Position numbers and translations under genes: made by a program. The notes beneath the pieces are model-generated. The model did no database searches and had not been told where the DNA came from. It saw nothing but the letters and a program-made list of their open reading frames with translations. DNA of 32,844 nucleotides from PALSA-505 sp035308365 (GTDB lineage Bacteria; Actinomycetota; Actinomycetes; Streptosporangiales; Streptosporangiaceae): the NCBI GenBank assembly GCA_035308365.1, contig DATGGU010000026.1, positions 1 to 32,844 of the forward strand. The letters are read 5' to 3'. Of this stretch, positions 6,931 through 15,355 are shown one piece after another. Every line of letters begins with the position of its first letter. The stretch's first letter is position 1.

Positions 6931-7224
6931 TCAGCCGTTCCACAGCTGGGCGTTGGCCGCCTCAGTGGTGGAGTAGTTGACATTCGCCTCGCCGATGACC
7001 GCACGCAGGTTGTTGAGCACCACCTGCATGTTCGCCATGGCGGCGTCCCACTTGGCCTTGGCCACGTAGTAGGCCTGCTGCGCCTCGCCGTCCCACTGCG
7101 CCAGGTTGGACCGGAGTTGCGCGTCCAGCGTGGAGATGGTCCCTTGAAGCTGGGAGTAGATGCTGGCGAAGTCAGCCTCTCCCGACTGCAGCGACCCGAA
7201 CACTGCCCGGGTGTACTCGCTCAT
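6931..7224 (-). CDS. esxA: WXG100 family ESX protein (EsxA-like)
   Basis: A 97-residue WXG100 protein, the standard size. It forms a two-helix hairpin with the turn motif W-D-G in LAQWDGEAQQAY, preceded and followed by amphipathic helices (FASIYSQLQGTISTLDAQLRS and KAKWDAAMANMQVVLNNLRAVI). Such proteins are exported as folded dimers by the EccC motor. No Sec signal is present. Start ATG 7224 has GGAGG 8 nt upstream; an in-frame GTG at 7242 is less likely. It is the second gene of a WXG100 pair, 69 nt after the partner. The consensus export signal YxxxD/E is not clearly visible at its C-terminus, so the partner may carry it or the heterodimer may be recognised otherwise. The EsxA/EsxB assignment is by order only. 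Confidence 0.9.
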   Translation of the reverse strand: MSEYTRAVFGSLQSGEADFASIYSQLQGTISTLDAQLRSNLAQWDGEAQQAYYVAKAKWDAAMANMQVVLNNLRAVIGEANVNYSTTEAANAQLWNG

Positions 7225-7293
7225 TCTTTCTTCCTCCGTCACTCACAGTTCGCACCGCTTGCATAGGCCGGCCGGTGGCCGTCCCCGATCGGC

Positions 7294-7608
7294 TCAGTGG
7301 TTGAGCAGGCCCTGCACGCGGTTCGCCGCGGCGGTCTGGGTTTCCTCATTCGCCACGTAACGTGCGTGGGTGCCGACCAGCTTCTCCTGGATGCCCTGGA
7401 GCGCGCTGAGCACCTGAGTGAAATCTGCGTTGAACGAGTTGTAGGCGTTGGTGAACGCGTTCGCCGCCATGCCCTGCCAGCCGGCCATCAGGTCGCCATG
7501 GAAGCCCTCCAGCTGCGACTGCTGCGAGCGAACCTGTCCAACGGCGTCCTCGACTTGCGTGGCCGCCTGCGCCATGGCCGCTCTGTTAACAGCGGACTCG
7601 GCTGCCAT
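7294..7608 (-). CDS. esxB: WXG100 family ESX protein (EsxB/CFP-10-like)
   Basis: A 104-residue WXG100 protein, first of the pair. The turn motif is W-Q-G in LMAGWQGMAANAF, between helices AAMAQAATQVEDAVGQVRSQQ and FTQVLSALQGIQEKLVG. The C-terminal helix contains ARYVANEE, where Y-V-A-N-E fits the YxxxD/E type VII export signal. Start ATG 7608 is preceded by GGAGG with 7-nt spacing; the frame is open 43 codons further up but has no good SD. It probably dimerises with the 97-residue partner and is the main cargo of the EccB/C/D machine. It is likely transcribed from the promoter near 7739-7768. Confidence 0.92.
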   Translation of the reverse strand: MAAESAVNRAAMAQAATQVEDAVGQVRSQQSQLEGFHGDLMAGWQGMAANAFTNAYNSFNADFTQVLSALQGIQEKLVGTHARYVANEETQTAAANRVQGLLNH

Positions 7609-7738
7609 CGCCGCACCTCCCTGTTCCTGGCTTTCGTCACTGTGTGTGGTGGTTAAGACTTCCCCGTTTGGGCTGCCGCGATTGAGACCTGAGCACTCCA
7701 AAGGGGGCGCTGGCCCGGTGCCAGCGGCAACAATCAAC

Positions 7739-7768
7739 TATCTAAGGGGGCCTTGACAGTGGTGTCAA
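7739..7768 (-). promoter_or_regulatory. Candidate esxBA promoter with palindromic operator
   Basis: Read on the minus strand, TTGACA (complement of 7763-7768) and TAGATA (complement of 7739-7744) are spaced 18 nt, a good -35 and a weak -10, about 130 nt upstream of esxB. The -35 hexamer is one arm of a perfect palindrome TTGACAGTGGTGTCAA (7753-7768), so a dimeric regulator could cover it. A third TTGACA lies at 7778-7783 on the plus strand. Confidence 0.45.
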
Positions 7769-8032
7769 CCTAGACACTTGACAACCATCCTACCCAAACA
7801 TGCCGTTCTGTGCAGTAAACGTTCGCCATTCGCTGACCTGCGGAGCAAGATGCGATCCAGGGGAGTGTTTGCCAAATAGTTACAACCGCCCGAGGGTAGA
7901 TGTTTCGCCGCAGAACGATCAAGCGCAAGCTCAGCGCGCGCTGAAAACCCCCAGGTCGGCGGGCAGCAAGCGACGCTCACCCAGTGAGCTGGTCTCAAGA
8001 TCACCCGCTACGCTCAGTAGCGATCGGCTGGG
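7769..8032. other. Gene-free stretch between esxB promoter and eccB terminator
   Basis: No convincing gene is present on either strand; the short open frames have no SD and no family features. The segment holds a perfect 14-bp palindrome TCAGCGCGCGCTGA (7931-7944) followed by AAAACCCCC, and a small stem GCTAC/GTAGC (8008-8022). The part around 7800-7930 is less GC-rich than its surroundings. It could encode a small RNA or simply be the esxBA upstream region; I see nothing decisive. Confidence 0.4.
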
Positions 8033-8059
8033 GGTCTGACCCCGCACCGGTGTCAGACC
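8033..8059 (-). terminator. Hairpin downstream of eccB
   Basis: GGTCTGAC (8033-8040) and GTCAGACC (8052-8059) form a perfect 8-bp stem with an 11-nt loop. It lies about 80 nt past the eccB stop on the minus strand, so it probably separates eccDB from esxBA. It lacks a U-tract, which is common in high-G+C actinobacteria. Confidence 0.45.
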
Positions 8060-8140
8060 GGCTCACCGTCCGCCAGCGATATCAGCCAAGCGGCGACATC
8101 TGACGGGACCCTTCCGCCCCCCACCGCGTGGCGGCTCGAT

Positions 8141-9559
8141 TCAGCCGGGGACCTGCTCCCTGGCCTTGCTGGGGTCGAGCGAGGGGCCCTGGGGGATGAG
8201 ATCCACCACGCCGGCCGGCAGCAGGGTGCGCTGTGCCAGGGAGTAGCCGAGGTAGCTCGCCACGGCCGGTGATGCGAGGCCGTATCGGTAGCCGCCCGTC
8301 ACCAGGAAGTAGGTCGCCACGGCCGGCCCCTGCCCGGCGGCTACCGGGCCGCCCTGCGCGCCGGACACCACGCCGGCCAGGGCGGCCTTCCCCGGCGGCA
8401 GCGTGAGTTGGTCCAGGCCGCCCGCCCCGGTTATGGCCAGCCCTCCGGGCGGCACCGTGCCGCCCGCCGTCACCTGTGGTGTGCCGGGAGCGGTGTCAGC
8501 CGACCCGGAGTAGACCACGCACAGCGGCGCGGTCGTGGCGGTGCTGTGGATCACTGGCAGCTTCTGTGGCAGGCCGCTGGGCGGAATGCCGGCCGGGGAC
8601 TGGTGGGCCGCCACCAGTGAAGGGTTGATCGTGCGCTGCTTCGCGTTCAGCTCCGCCTCGAGCAAAGTGGCCTGAGTCGGCGTTATGGACGCCAGACCAC
8701 CGGACAGCATGACGTAGAACTGCGGCGTGGTGCCGGCCAGGCTCCCTGTGGTGAACACCTGGCCGATACGGGCGGGGCCACCGTCCGGGCCGGTGACCCG
8801 GTTGCCGAGACCGGTAACGGCCGGCGGAGCGAAATCCGGGCCTTGCGGAAACGCGTTCAGCCAGGCGAGCGGCACGGTCTCGGCCTGCTGCTGCGCGGCG
8901 CCGAGCGCGACCAGGACGTTGCCCTGGATCTTCGCCGGGATGAGCATCCGCTGGCCGCCCCAGATCACCCAGTCCGATCCCGAGGCCTGCACGATGAGCG
9001 CCTCGCTGCCGACCGGATGGCCGCCGACGCTCCGGCCGCCGACGAGCGTGGTGACGGTGTGCTGTTGCCCGGTCGCGGGGTTCGGCACCGCCTGCACGCA
9101 GACCGACCAGGGCTGTCCCACCAGCATGGCCGGGTCCGGGAGCGGTGAGGGCAGGCCCTCGATCCCGATCTGCGGGCCGCGCGGGTAGCTGCTGAGCGAC
9201 GCCTGGCTGACCGTGCGCTGATTGGGCGAGGAACTCTGCAGCGCCAGCCGGGCCGAGGCGTAGTTCACCGTCGGGCACAGCAGCTTGCCGCCATCGCACC
9301 AGACGTAGGACGTGCCGGTCTGGCTGTCGATGATCAGGGTGCCGGGGGAGTTCAGGCCCTGGGCGCCGCCGGGGGCGATCACCCCCCAGATGCCGAACAC
9401 GGCCGCCGCCATCACCGCGACCAGGATGCTGCTGAACGTGCCCATGTTCAGCCGCCGCAGTGGCCGGTCGGGCGGGTCAGGCTCGCCCTGCAAGAGGGCG
9501 AGCGCGGCCCGCTGGGTCATCAGCCGGTGCGCCTGAAGCAGATCCTTGCGGTTCTGCAT
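8141..9559 (-). CDS. eccB: EccB, ESX membrane-channel component
   Basis: A 472-residue EccB, close to the usual 470-510. The N-terminal cytoplasmic segment (MQNRKDLLQAHRLMTQRAALALL) is the family hallmark. One membrane helix follows at about residues 40-62, then a large extracytoplasmic domain with the recurring QLTLPPGKA and YFLVTGGYRYGL elements seen in EccB repeats. The Cys pair in VWCDGGKLLCPT and others fit the disulfide-bearing family. EccB forms the outer part of the inner-membrane complex with EccC and EccD. Start ATG 9559 follows GAGGAG with normal spacing. It lies 61 nt downstream of eccD. A TTATAA (9587-9592) in that gap is a possible weak internal promoter. Confidence 0.95.
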   Translation of the reverse strand: MQNRKDLLQAHRLMTQRAALALLQGEPDPPDRPLRRLNMGTFSSILVAVMAAAVFGIWGVIAPGGAQGLNSPGTLIIDSQTGTSYVWCDGGKLLCPTVNYASARLALQSSSPNQRTVSQASLSSYPRGPQIGIEGLPSPLPDPAMLVGQPWSVCVQAVPNPATGQQHTVTTLVGGRSVGGHPVGSEALIVQASGSDWVIWGGQRMLIPAKIQGNVLVALGAAQQQAETVPLAWLNAFPQGPDFAPPAVTGLGNRVTGPDGGPARIGQVFTTGSLAGTTPQFYVMLSGGLASITPTQATLLEAELNAKQRTINPSLVAAHQSPAGIPPSGLPQKLPVIHSTATTAPLCVVYSGSADTAPGTPQVTAGGTVPPGGLAITGAGGLDQLTLPPGKAALAGVVSGAQGGPVAAGQGPAVATYFLVTGGYRYGLASPAVASYLGYSLAQRTLLPAGVVDLIPQGPSLDPSKAREQVPG

Positions 9560-9620
9560 GTCGGCTGCTCCTCAGGTTTTCGTTCCTTATAACCGATCTG
9601 ACCCCAGCGGATGTGAACGC

Positions 9621-11018
9621 TCAGCCGGACAGACCACGGATGTAGCTGTACAGGCCGGCCACCCCGAGCGCCAGCGGGATGAGGCTGACGATGAGCATCA
9701 TGTCCAGCACCTCCGCGGCCCGGCCCCAGAAGGGGGATGGCCGGTGGCTGGGCAGCCAGGTGCCAACGCCGGCCAGGATGGCCGCCCCGGCGAGCAGCAC
9801 CGGCAGGACGACGGCGAGAGTCCTCCCCTGCGGGAGCACCAGCGACGAGGCGGCGGCGAGCAGGGCCAGCCCGCCGTATCCGGGGATCTGCAGCCACAGC
9901 CGCTGCGCGCGGCCGCGGACCACCCGCGACCGCAGCAGCAGGGCGCAGCCGAGCACACCGCACATCAGCCTGGCCAGCCAGCCGTGATCGAAGGCGAGCA
10001 CGATCTCGGCGAGCCCGCCGATCATGCCGATGCCCGACACCGCGCCGGTGACGACCCGGTCGGCGGCGGCGGTCCGCTCGAGGGTCTCCTTGCCCTGAAC
10101 GGTCAGCACGTCCCGGCGCAGTTCGTCGGCGTCGCGCGGGACCGGAGGCAGTGACACCCGGGCCACCCGGAAGGCGACGGTCGGGATCAGCGGGGTGATC
10201 GCGAGGGCGATACCGGCGGCAACCGCGGCCGCTCCGGCCAGGCCGATGCGGCTGAACGCGTCGTCTGCCCAGGCGGCGCCGGCCGCCAGCAGGGCGGCTC
10301 CGGCGCTGCCGAGGAACACCGGGACCCCCTCGGCGATCACCGCGGCGGCCAGGGTGGCCGCGAGCAGCACGGCGCCGAACCCGGAGAGCAGTTCGAGCGG
10401 GCCGAGATGGCCCAGCGTCATCGACCTGGCCGGCCCGGTCAGCCCGGCCAGGAAGGCGAACGGCAGGGCCACGTAGCCGAGCGCGGCGCCCGCGCCCGCA
10501 TCGCCGGCCGCGCGGGAGATGGCCGCCGCGGCCGCGAGCAGCACCACCGCTATCACCCCGCAGGCGATCGCCGGGGTGGCCCAGGGCGGCCCGGACAGCG
10601 CCAGCGCGGCGGCCGCGGCCAGCAGCACACCGACGCTGGCGCCGAGCGCGACCCGGCGGGTCTGGACGGGGCCCCACCGGTCAGGCCGCTCGGCGATGGC
10701 CGACGCGATCACGTCGGCCACGTCGTCGAACGCGAACTCGGGCAGTTGCGCCCTGCGCGGGTACAGGTAGATCAGCTCGCCGTCGCGCAGGCCGGCCTGG
10801 AACGGCGTGGCGTCCGGGGCGAACGGGGCCTGGCCGAGCCGCTGCATCACCCAGCCGCCGGCTTCCTGGCGGGCGGGGGGCTGGTCGAGGCCGGCATACT
10901 TGGCGACGGTGGGAAAGAGGTCGGCGAACGACACGTAGACCGGCAGCGCGAGGTCGACCCGCCTGCGCGGTCCGACAACGGTGATCCGGCACGTGTCCGT
11001 TCCGCTGGCCGGGCTCAT
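9621..11018 (-). CDS. eccD: EccD, ESX integral membrane protein
   Basis: A 465-residue EccD. Residues from about 8 to 90 form the ubiquitin-like (YukD) domain (RITVVGPRRRVDLALPVYVSFADLF). This is followed from about residue 125 by about ten to eleven membrane helices rich in Ala/Leu/Gly, such as VALGASVGVLLAAAAALAL and the C-terminal MLIVSLIPLALGVAGLYSYI. EccD dimers form the membrane vestibule of the ESX core. ATG 11018 agrees with the family N-terminus. The gene is divergent from eccC (239 nt between starts) and leads an eccD-eccB unit. Confidence 0.95.
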   Translation of the reverse strand: MSPASGTDTCRITVVGPRRRVDLALPVYVSFADLFPTVAKYAGLDQPPARQEAGGWVMQRLGQAPFAPDATPFQAGLRDGELIYLYPRRAQLPEFAFDDVADVIASAIAERPDRWGPVQTRRVALGASVGVLLAAAAALALSGPPWATPAIACGVIAVVLLAAAAAISRAAGDAGAGAALGYVALPFAFLAGLTGPARSMTLGHLGPLELLSGFGAVLLAATLAAAVIAEGVPVFLGSAGAALLAAGAAWADDAFSRIGLAGAAAVAAGIALAITPLIPTVAFRVARVSLPPVPRDADELRRDVLTVQGKETLERTAAADRVVTGAVSGIGMIGGLAEIVLAFDHGWLARLMCGVLGCALLLRSRVVRGRAQRLWLQIPGYGGLALLAAASSLVLPQGRTLAVVLPVLLAGAAILAGVGTWLPSHRPSPFWGRAAEVLDMMLIVSLIPLALGVAGLYSYIRGLSG

Positions 11019-11257
11019 CCGCGTCCTCGCAATCGATTCGCCGCTACGGTAGGTAACTCACCGGAATCCTGGCGAGTGGGTTCAATATTATGGCGGTTAC
11101 GCGCGATGCCGGCGTGCCGTTTCACCTGACCGCGGGCGGTCACGCCCGGCCCGTGGGCGGGTCGTGCCTGAGCGCGGGGAGCAGTGGCCCGGCGCCGGGA
11201 GGCACATTGCAGCACATACCGTCAGGATCCGGCCGGTCGACTGTAGGAAGGCAGGCT
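11019..11257. promoter_or_regulatory. Divergent eccD / eccC control region
   Basis: This 239-nt region must hold promoters for eccD (minus) and eccC (plus). An AT-rich spot TTCAATATTATGG (11081-11093) contains TATTAT, which could be a -10 for eccC with a leader of about 160 nt, but no good -35 is placed before it. I see no clear operator. The eccC frame remains open back to 11090, which is why longer starts can be mis-called. Confidence 0.3.
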
Positions 11258-14200
11258 GTGAGCAGCGTCATCGTGCGGCGCCAGGAGCGGCGCGAGGCTC
11301 CCGAGATGCCTCAGGGTGAGATCCTGCTCGAGCCGCCGCCGGAGATTCCTGAACCGGTCAACGACGGTATGCAGCAGACGCTCACCTATCTGCCGATGCT
11401 CGCGATGACGTTCGGCATGGTGGCCATGATGTCCGGCTCGGGATCCGGTGCCCTGCGCTGGGTCGGCGGCGGCGCGATGGGCCTGGGCATGGGCGGCATG
11501 GCGGTGGGCCAGTTCGCCCGCGGCAAGGGTGACCGCAAGCTCAAGCTGAACGGGCAGCGCCGGGACTATCTGCGTTACCTGAGCCAGGTCCGGCGCAAGG
11601 TGCGGCGCGCTGCCGCCGCCCAGCGGGAAGCGCTGGAGTGGACGAGCCCGGATCCGGCGGCGCTGTGGTGGCTGGTGGCCGATGGCGAGCTGGCCCGGGT
11701 GTGGGAGCGCCGCCCGGTGGATGCCGATTTCTGCAGCGTCCGCCTGGGCAAGGGAACCCAGCACCTGGCCGTGCGGCTGATCCCGCCGGAGACCAAGCCG
11801 GCCGAGGATCTCGATCCGCTGTGCGCGGGGGCGCTGCGCCGGTTCGTCCAGGCGCACGCCCGGGTACCCGGCCTGCCGGTCGGCATATCGCTGCGCTCGT
11901 TCGCCCGGCTGGATCTGTCCGGCGACCCCGAGGCGGTGGCGGGCATGGTCCGCGCGATGATCGCCCAGATCGCCGTCTTCCATTCGCCCGAAGAGGTGCG
12001 GATCTGTGTGTGCGCGCCGCCGGAGCGGATCGGGAACTGGCAGTGGATCAAATGGCTGCCGCACAACCAGCATCCGGCGGAGTACGACGCCGCCGGGCCG
12101 GTCCGGCTGATGGCCCGGAGCATGTCGCAGCTTGAGGCCATGCTGGGCGCCGAGATCAAGGACAGGCCGCGGTTCACGCCGGGCCGCACCGCCGGTTCGC
12201 TGCCGTTCATCGTCGTGATCGCCGACGGTGCGCCGACCGAGTTCGATCACCAGCTCGGCAGCGACGGGGTGGACGGCGTGGCGGTCGTCGATCTCGCCCA
12301 GAGCAGCCAGCGGCCGGTGGATGGCACGGTGCTGCGGCTGCACGCCGGCCCGGCGCAGCTCGACATGATCACCCGCGACCGCACCGGAGCCGACCTCACC
12401 TCGCAGGTCGGCGTCCCCGACTCACTCTCGGTGGTGGAGGCCGAGGCGCTGGCCCGGCAGCTCGCGCCGCTGCGGCCGGTCACCGGCCAGGCCGTGGGCG
12501 AGGACGCGCTCGAGGTGAATACCACGCTGACCTCGCTGCTCGGCATCGCCGACCCGGAGGCGGTGGACCTGGGAACGCTGTGGCGCCCGCGCCCGGCCAG
12601 GAACCGGCTGCGCGTGCCGATCGGGGTGAACGCCGAGGGCCAGCCGGTGGAGCTGGACATCAAGGAGTCCGCCCAGGGTGGCATGGGCCCGCACGGCCTG
12701 GTGATCGGGGCGACCGGCTCGGGCAAGTCGGAGCTGCTGCGGACGCTGGTGCTCGGCCTCGCGCTCACGCACACGCCCGAGGCGCTCAACTTCGTGCTCG
12801 TCGACTTCAAGGGCGGCGCCACGTTCCTGGGCCTGGAACGGCTCCGGCATGTCTCCGCGGTGATCACCAACCTGGAGCAGGAGCTGCCGCTGGTCGACCG
12901 GATGCGGGACGCGCTGCACGGAGAGCTGGTGCGGCGCCAGGAGCTGCTGCGCGCGGCCGGGAACTACGCGTCCGTGCGCGACTATGAGCGGGAGCGGGAA
13001 CGCGGGGCCAGGCTCGAACCGCTGCCCACGCTGTTCGTGGTGCTGGATGAGTTCTCCGAGCTGCTGGCCGCCAAGCCGGAATTCATCGACCTGTTCGTGA
13101 TGATCGGCCGGCTGGGCCGCTCGCTCGCCGTACACCTGCTGCTGGCCTCGCAGCGGCTGGAGGAGGGCAAGCTGCGCGGCCTGGACACCCAGCTCTCCTA
13201 CCGGATCGGGCTGCGCACGTTCTCGGCGGCCGAGTCCCGGATCGTGCTCGGCGTGCCCGATGCCTACGAGTTGCCCTCGCAGCCGGGCAACGGCTACCTG
13301 AAGATCGACGTAACGGGCATGACCAGGTTCAAGGCGGCCTACGTGTCCGGTGTGCCGGGCGCCGAGCCGAGCGCGCAGCTCTCGCCGGCCAAGGTGCGGC
13401 CGATGATCGTGCCGTACGGCCCGGGGTACGTGCGGCCGCAGGTCGTGCAGGTGCCGGAGCGCGGTCCGGAGCTGGCACCGGCCGAGGGCAGAGGCTCTGC
13501 CGCCGGGCCGGGGGAGCAGGCCCAGCACCAGGAGACGCTGTTCGACATGGTGGCCCGCCAGCTGGCCGGCCAGGGCCCACCCGCCCACCAGATCTGGCTG
13601 CCGCCACTGGATGTGCCGCCCACGCTGGACCAGCTGCTGCCGCCGCTGGCCATCAGCCAGGAGTACGGCTGCACCGTCACCGGCGGCAACCAGCGCGGCA
13701 GCCTGCACGTGGTCACCGGGATCGTGGACCGGCCGTTCGACCAGCGGCGCGATCCGCTGTGGGCGGACCTGTCCGGCGCCGCCGGGCACGTCGGCGTCGC
13801 GGGCGCGCCGCAGAGCGGCAAGTCCACCATGCTGCGGACGCTGATCTGCTCACTGAGCCTGCTGCACACCCCCGCCGAGGTGCAGTTCTACCTGCTGGAC
13901 TTCGGCGGCGGGACGATCGGCGCCTTGACCGGGCTGCCGCACGTGGGCGGCGTGGCGACCCGGCTGCAGCCGGAGCGGGTGCGGCGCACGGTGGCCGAGG
14001 TCCGCGCCCTGCTGGAACGGCGTGAGCGGGAGTTCGCCGAGCACGGCATCGAGTCGATCGCCGTTTACCGGCGGCTGCGCGCCGAGGGGCAGATCGCCGG
14101 GGACGGCTTCGGGGACGTGTTCTTGGTGGTGGACGGCTGGCTGGTGCTGCGCCAGGAATACGAGCAGATGGAGGCCGACATCACCGCCCTGGCCGCGCGC

Positions 14201-15307
14201 GGCCTGGGCTACGGCATCCACATCGTCGCCGCGACCAACAAGTGGTCGGAGTTCAGGCCGGGCATCAGGGACCTGTTCGGCACCAAGTTCGAACTGCGGC
14301 TCGGCGACCCGTACGAGTCGGAGATGGGCCGGATGCTGGCGGCGAACGTTCCGGAGCGCTCGCCGGGCCGTGGGCTGACCAGGGACGGCATGCACTTCCT
14401 CACCGCCCTGCCGCGGATCGACGCCCAGCCCACCCCGGCCACTCTGGCCGATGGGGTGCGGCGGCTGGTGGAGACGGTGGACGCGGCCTGGCAGGGCCCG
14501 CGGGCCCCCGCGGTGCGGCTGCTGCCGGAGGCCTTCCCGGTCGCCGAGCTGCCCGGGCCGGAGCAGACCGGGATCCGCGTCCCGTTCGGGCTGGACGAGA
14601 GCACGCTGTCGCCGGTGCTGATCGACTTCTCCACCGATCCGCACTTCGTGGTGCTCGGCGACACCGAGTGCGGCAAGTCGAACCTGCTGCGGGTCATCTC
14701 CGACGCGATCGTCGCGCGGTACACCCCGGACCAGGCCCGGCTCATCGTCATCGACTACCGCCGCTCGCTGCTCGACGCGGCCGACACCGAGCACAGGATC
14801 GGCTACGCCGCATCCTCGTCGGCCGCCGCCTCGCTGATCAACGAGGCACGCGAGGCACTGGTCAAGCGGCTGCCGCCGGCCGACCTGACCCCCGCCCAGC
14901 TGCGCCGCAGGGACTGGTGGAGCGGGTCGGATCTGTTCCTGGTCGTGGACGACTACGACATGGTGGCCGGCCTGACGAACCCGCTGACGCCGCTGGTCGA
15001 CCTGCTGCCACAGGCCCGCGACATCGGGCTGCACCTGGTGCTGGCCCGCTCCGCGGGCGGCGCGGGACGGGCCATGTACGAGCCGGTCGTGCAGCGGCTG
15101 CGGGAGATGGGGTCACCGGCGCTGCTGATGTCGGCCAGCAAGGACGAGGGCGCACTGTTCGGCGTCAAGCCACAGAGCCTGCCCACCGGGCGCGGATTCT
15201 ACGCCGCACGGCGCACCGAACCGGTGCTGGTGCAGGTCGCGCTTGCCGACGGCGCGGCCGGGCCGGATTCCGCACTCGACGGCCCGGCGCACGCGGCCCT
15301 GCCCTGA
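11258..15307 (+). CDS. eccC: EccC, FtsK/SpoIIIE-type motor ATPase of ESX secretion
   Basis: A 1349-residue single-chain EccC (the EccCa and EccCb halves are fused, as in most systems). Two membrane helices lie near residues 40-85 (LTYLPMLAMTFGMVAMMSG and VGGGAMGLGMGGMAVGQFA), then a DUF-type stalk and three P-loop domains. Walker A motifs: GATGSGKS (484-491), GAPQSGKS (849-856) and GDTECGKS (1134-1141). Walker B-like strands: LFVVLDEFSELL, VFLVVDGWLVL and LFLVVDDYDMV. The first carries the acidic Glu expected of the active ATPase; domains 2 and 3 have degenerate Walker B, normal for EccC, where they bind substrate and regulate. Start GTG 11258 has AGGAAGG upstream. The motor recognises WXG100 cargo. 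It is convergent with mycP. Confidence 0.96.
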   Translation: MSSVIVRRQERREAPEMPQGEILLEPPPEIPEPVNDGMQQTLTYLPMLAMTFGMVAMMSGSGSGALRWVGGGAMGLGMGGMAVGQFARGKGDRKLKLNGQRRDYLRYLSQVRRKVRRAAAAQREALEWTSPDPAALWWLVADGELARVWERRPVDADFCSVRLGKGTQHLAVRLIPPETKPAEDLDPLCAGALRRFVQAHARVPGLPVGISLRSFARLDLSGDPEAVAGMVRAMIAQIAVFHSPEEVRICVCAPPERIGNWQWIKWLPHNQHPAEYDAAGPVRLMARSMSQLEAMLGAEIKDRPRFTPGRTAGSLPFIVVIADGAPTEFDHQLGSDGVDGVAVVDLAQSSQRPVDGTVLRLHAGPAQLDMITRDRTGADLTSQVGVPDSLSVVEAEALARQLAPLRPVTGQAVGEDALEVNTTLTSLLGIADPEAVDLGTLWRPRPARNRLRVPIGVNAEGQPVELDIKESAQGGMGPHGLVIGATGSGKSELLRTLVLGLALTHTPEALNFVLVDFKGGATFLGLERLRHVSAVITNLEQELPLVDRMRDALHGELVRRQELLRAAGNYASVRDYERERERGARLEPLPTLFVVLDEFSELLAAKPEFIDLFVMIGRLGRSLAVHLLLASQRLEEGKLRGLDTQLSYRIGLRTFSAAESRIVLGVPDAYELPSQPGNGYLKIDVTGMTRFKAAYVSGVPGAEPSAQLSPAKVRPMIVPYGPGYVRPQVVQVPERGPELAPAEGRGSAAGPGEQAQHQETLFDMVARQLAGQGPPAHQIWLPPLDVPPTLDQLLPPLAISQEYGCTVTGGNQRGSLHVVTGIVDRPFDQRRDPLWADLSGAAGHVGVAGAPQSGKSTMLRTLICSLSLLHTPAEVQFYLLDFGGGTIGALTGLPHVGGVATRLQPERVRRTVAEVRALLERREREFAEHGIESIAVYRRLRAEGQIAGDGFGDVFLVVDGWLVLRQEYEQMEADITALAARGLGYGIHIVAATNKWSEFRPGIRDLFGTKFELRLGDPYESEMGRMLAANVPERSPGRGLTRDGMHFLTALPRIDAQPTPATLADGVRRLVETVDAAWQGPRAPAVRLLPEAFPVAELPGPEQTGIRVPFGLDESTLSPVLIDFSTDPHFVVLGDTECGKSNLLRVISDAIVARYTPDQARLIVIDYRRSLLDAADTEHRIGYAASSSAAASLINEAREALVKRLPPADLTPAQLRRRDWWSGSDLFLVVDDYDMVAGLTNPLTPLVDLLPQARDIGLHLVLARSAGGAGRAMYEPVVQRLREMGSPALLMSASKDEGALFGVKPQSLPTGRGFYAARRTEPVLVQVALADGAAGPDSALDGPAHAALP

Positions 15308-15330
15308 CCCCGGCGCCCCGCCGCGCCGCG

Positions 15331-15355
15331 CCGCTGGCGTTTCCCGCGTCAGCGG
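15331..15355. terminator. Hairpin between convergent eccC and mycP
   Basis: CCGCTG (15331-15336) pairs with CAGCGG (15350-15355), and GCG with CGC inside, around a TTTCC loop. It lies 24 nt past the eccC stop and overlaps the mycP stop codon, so it could end both transcripts. Confidence 0.45.

Noticed and set aside
9587..9617. Strong internal promoter between eccD and eccB
   Set aside because: TTATAA and TTCACA are present on the minus strand but 19 nt apart and in a 61-nt operon gap; too weak to list as a feature.
11090..11257. Upstream start of eccC at 11090
   Set aside because: It lacks an SD, overlaps the likely promoter, and the encoded extension is not EccC-like; GTG 11258 has AGGAAGG.
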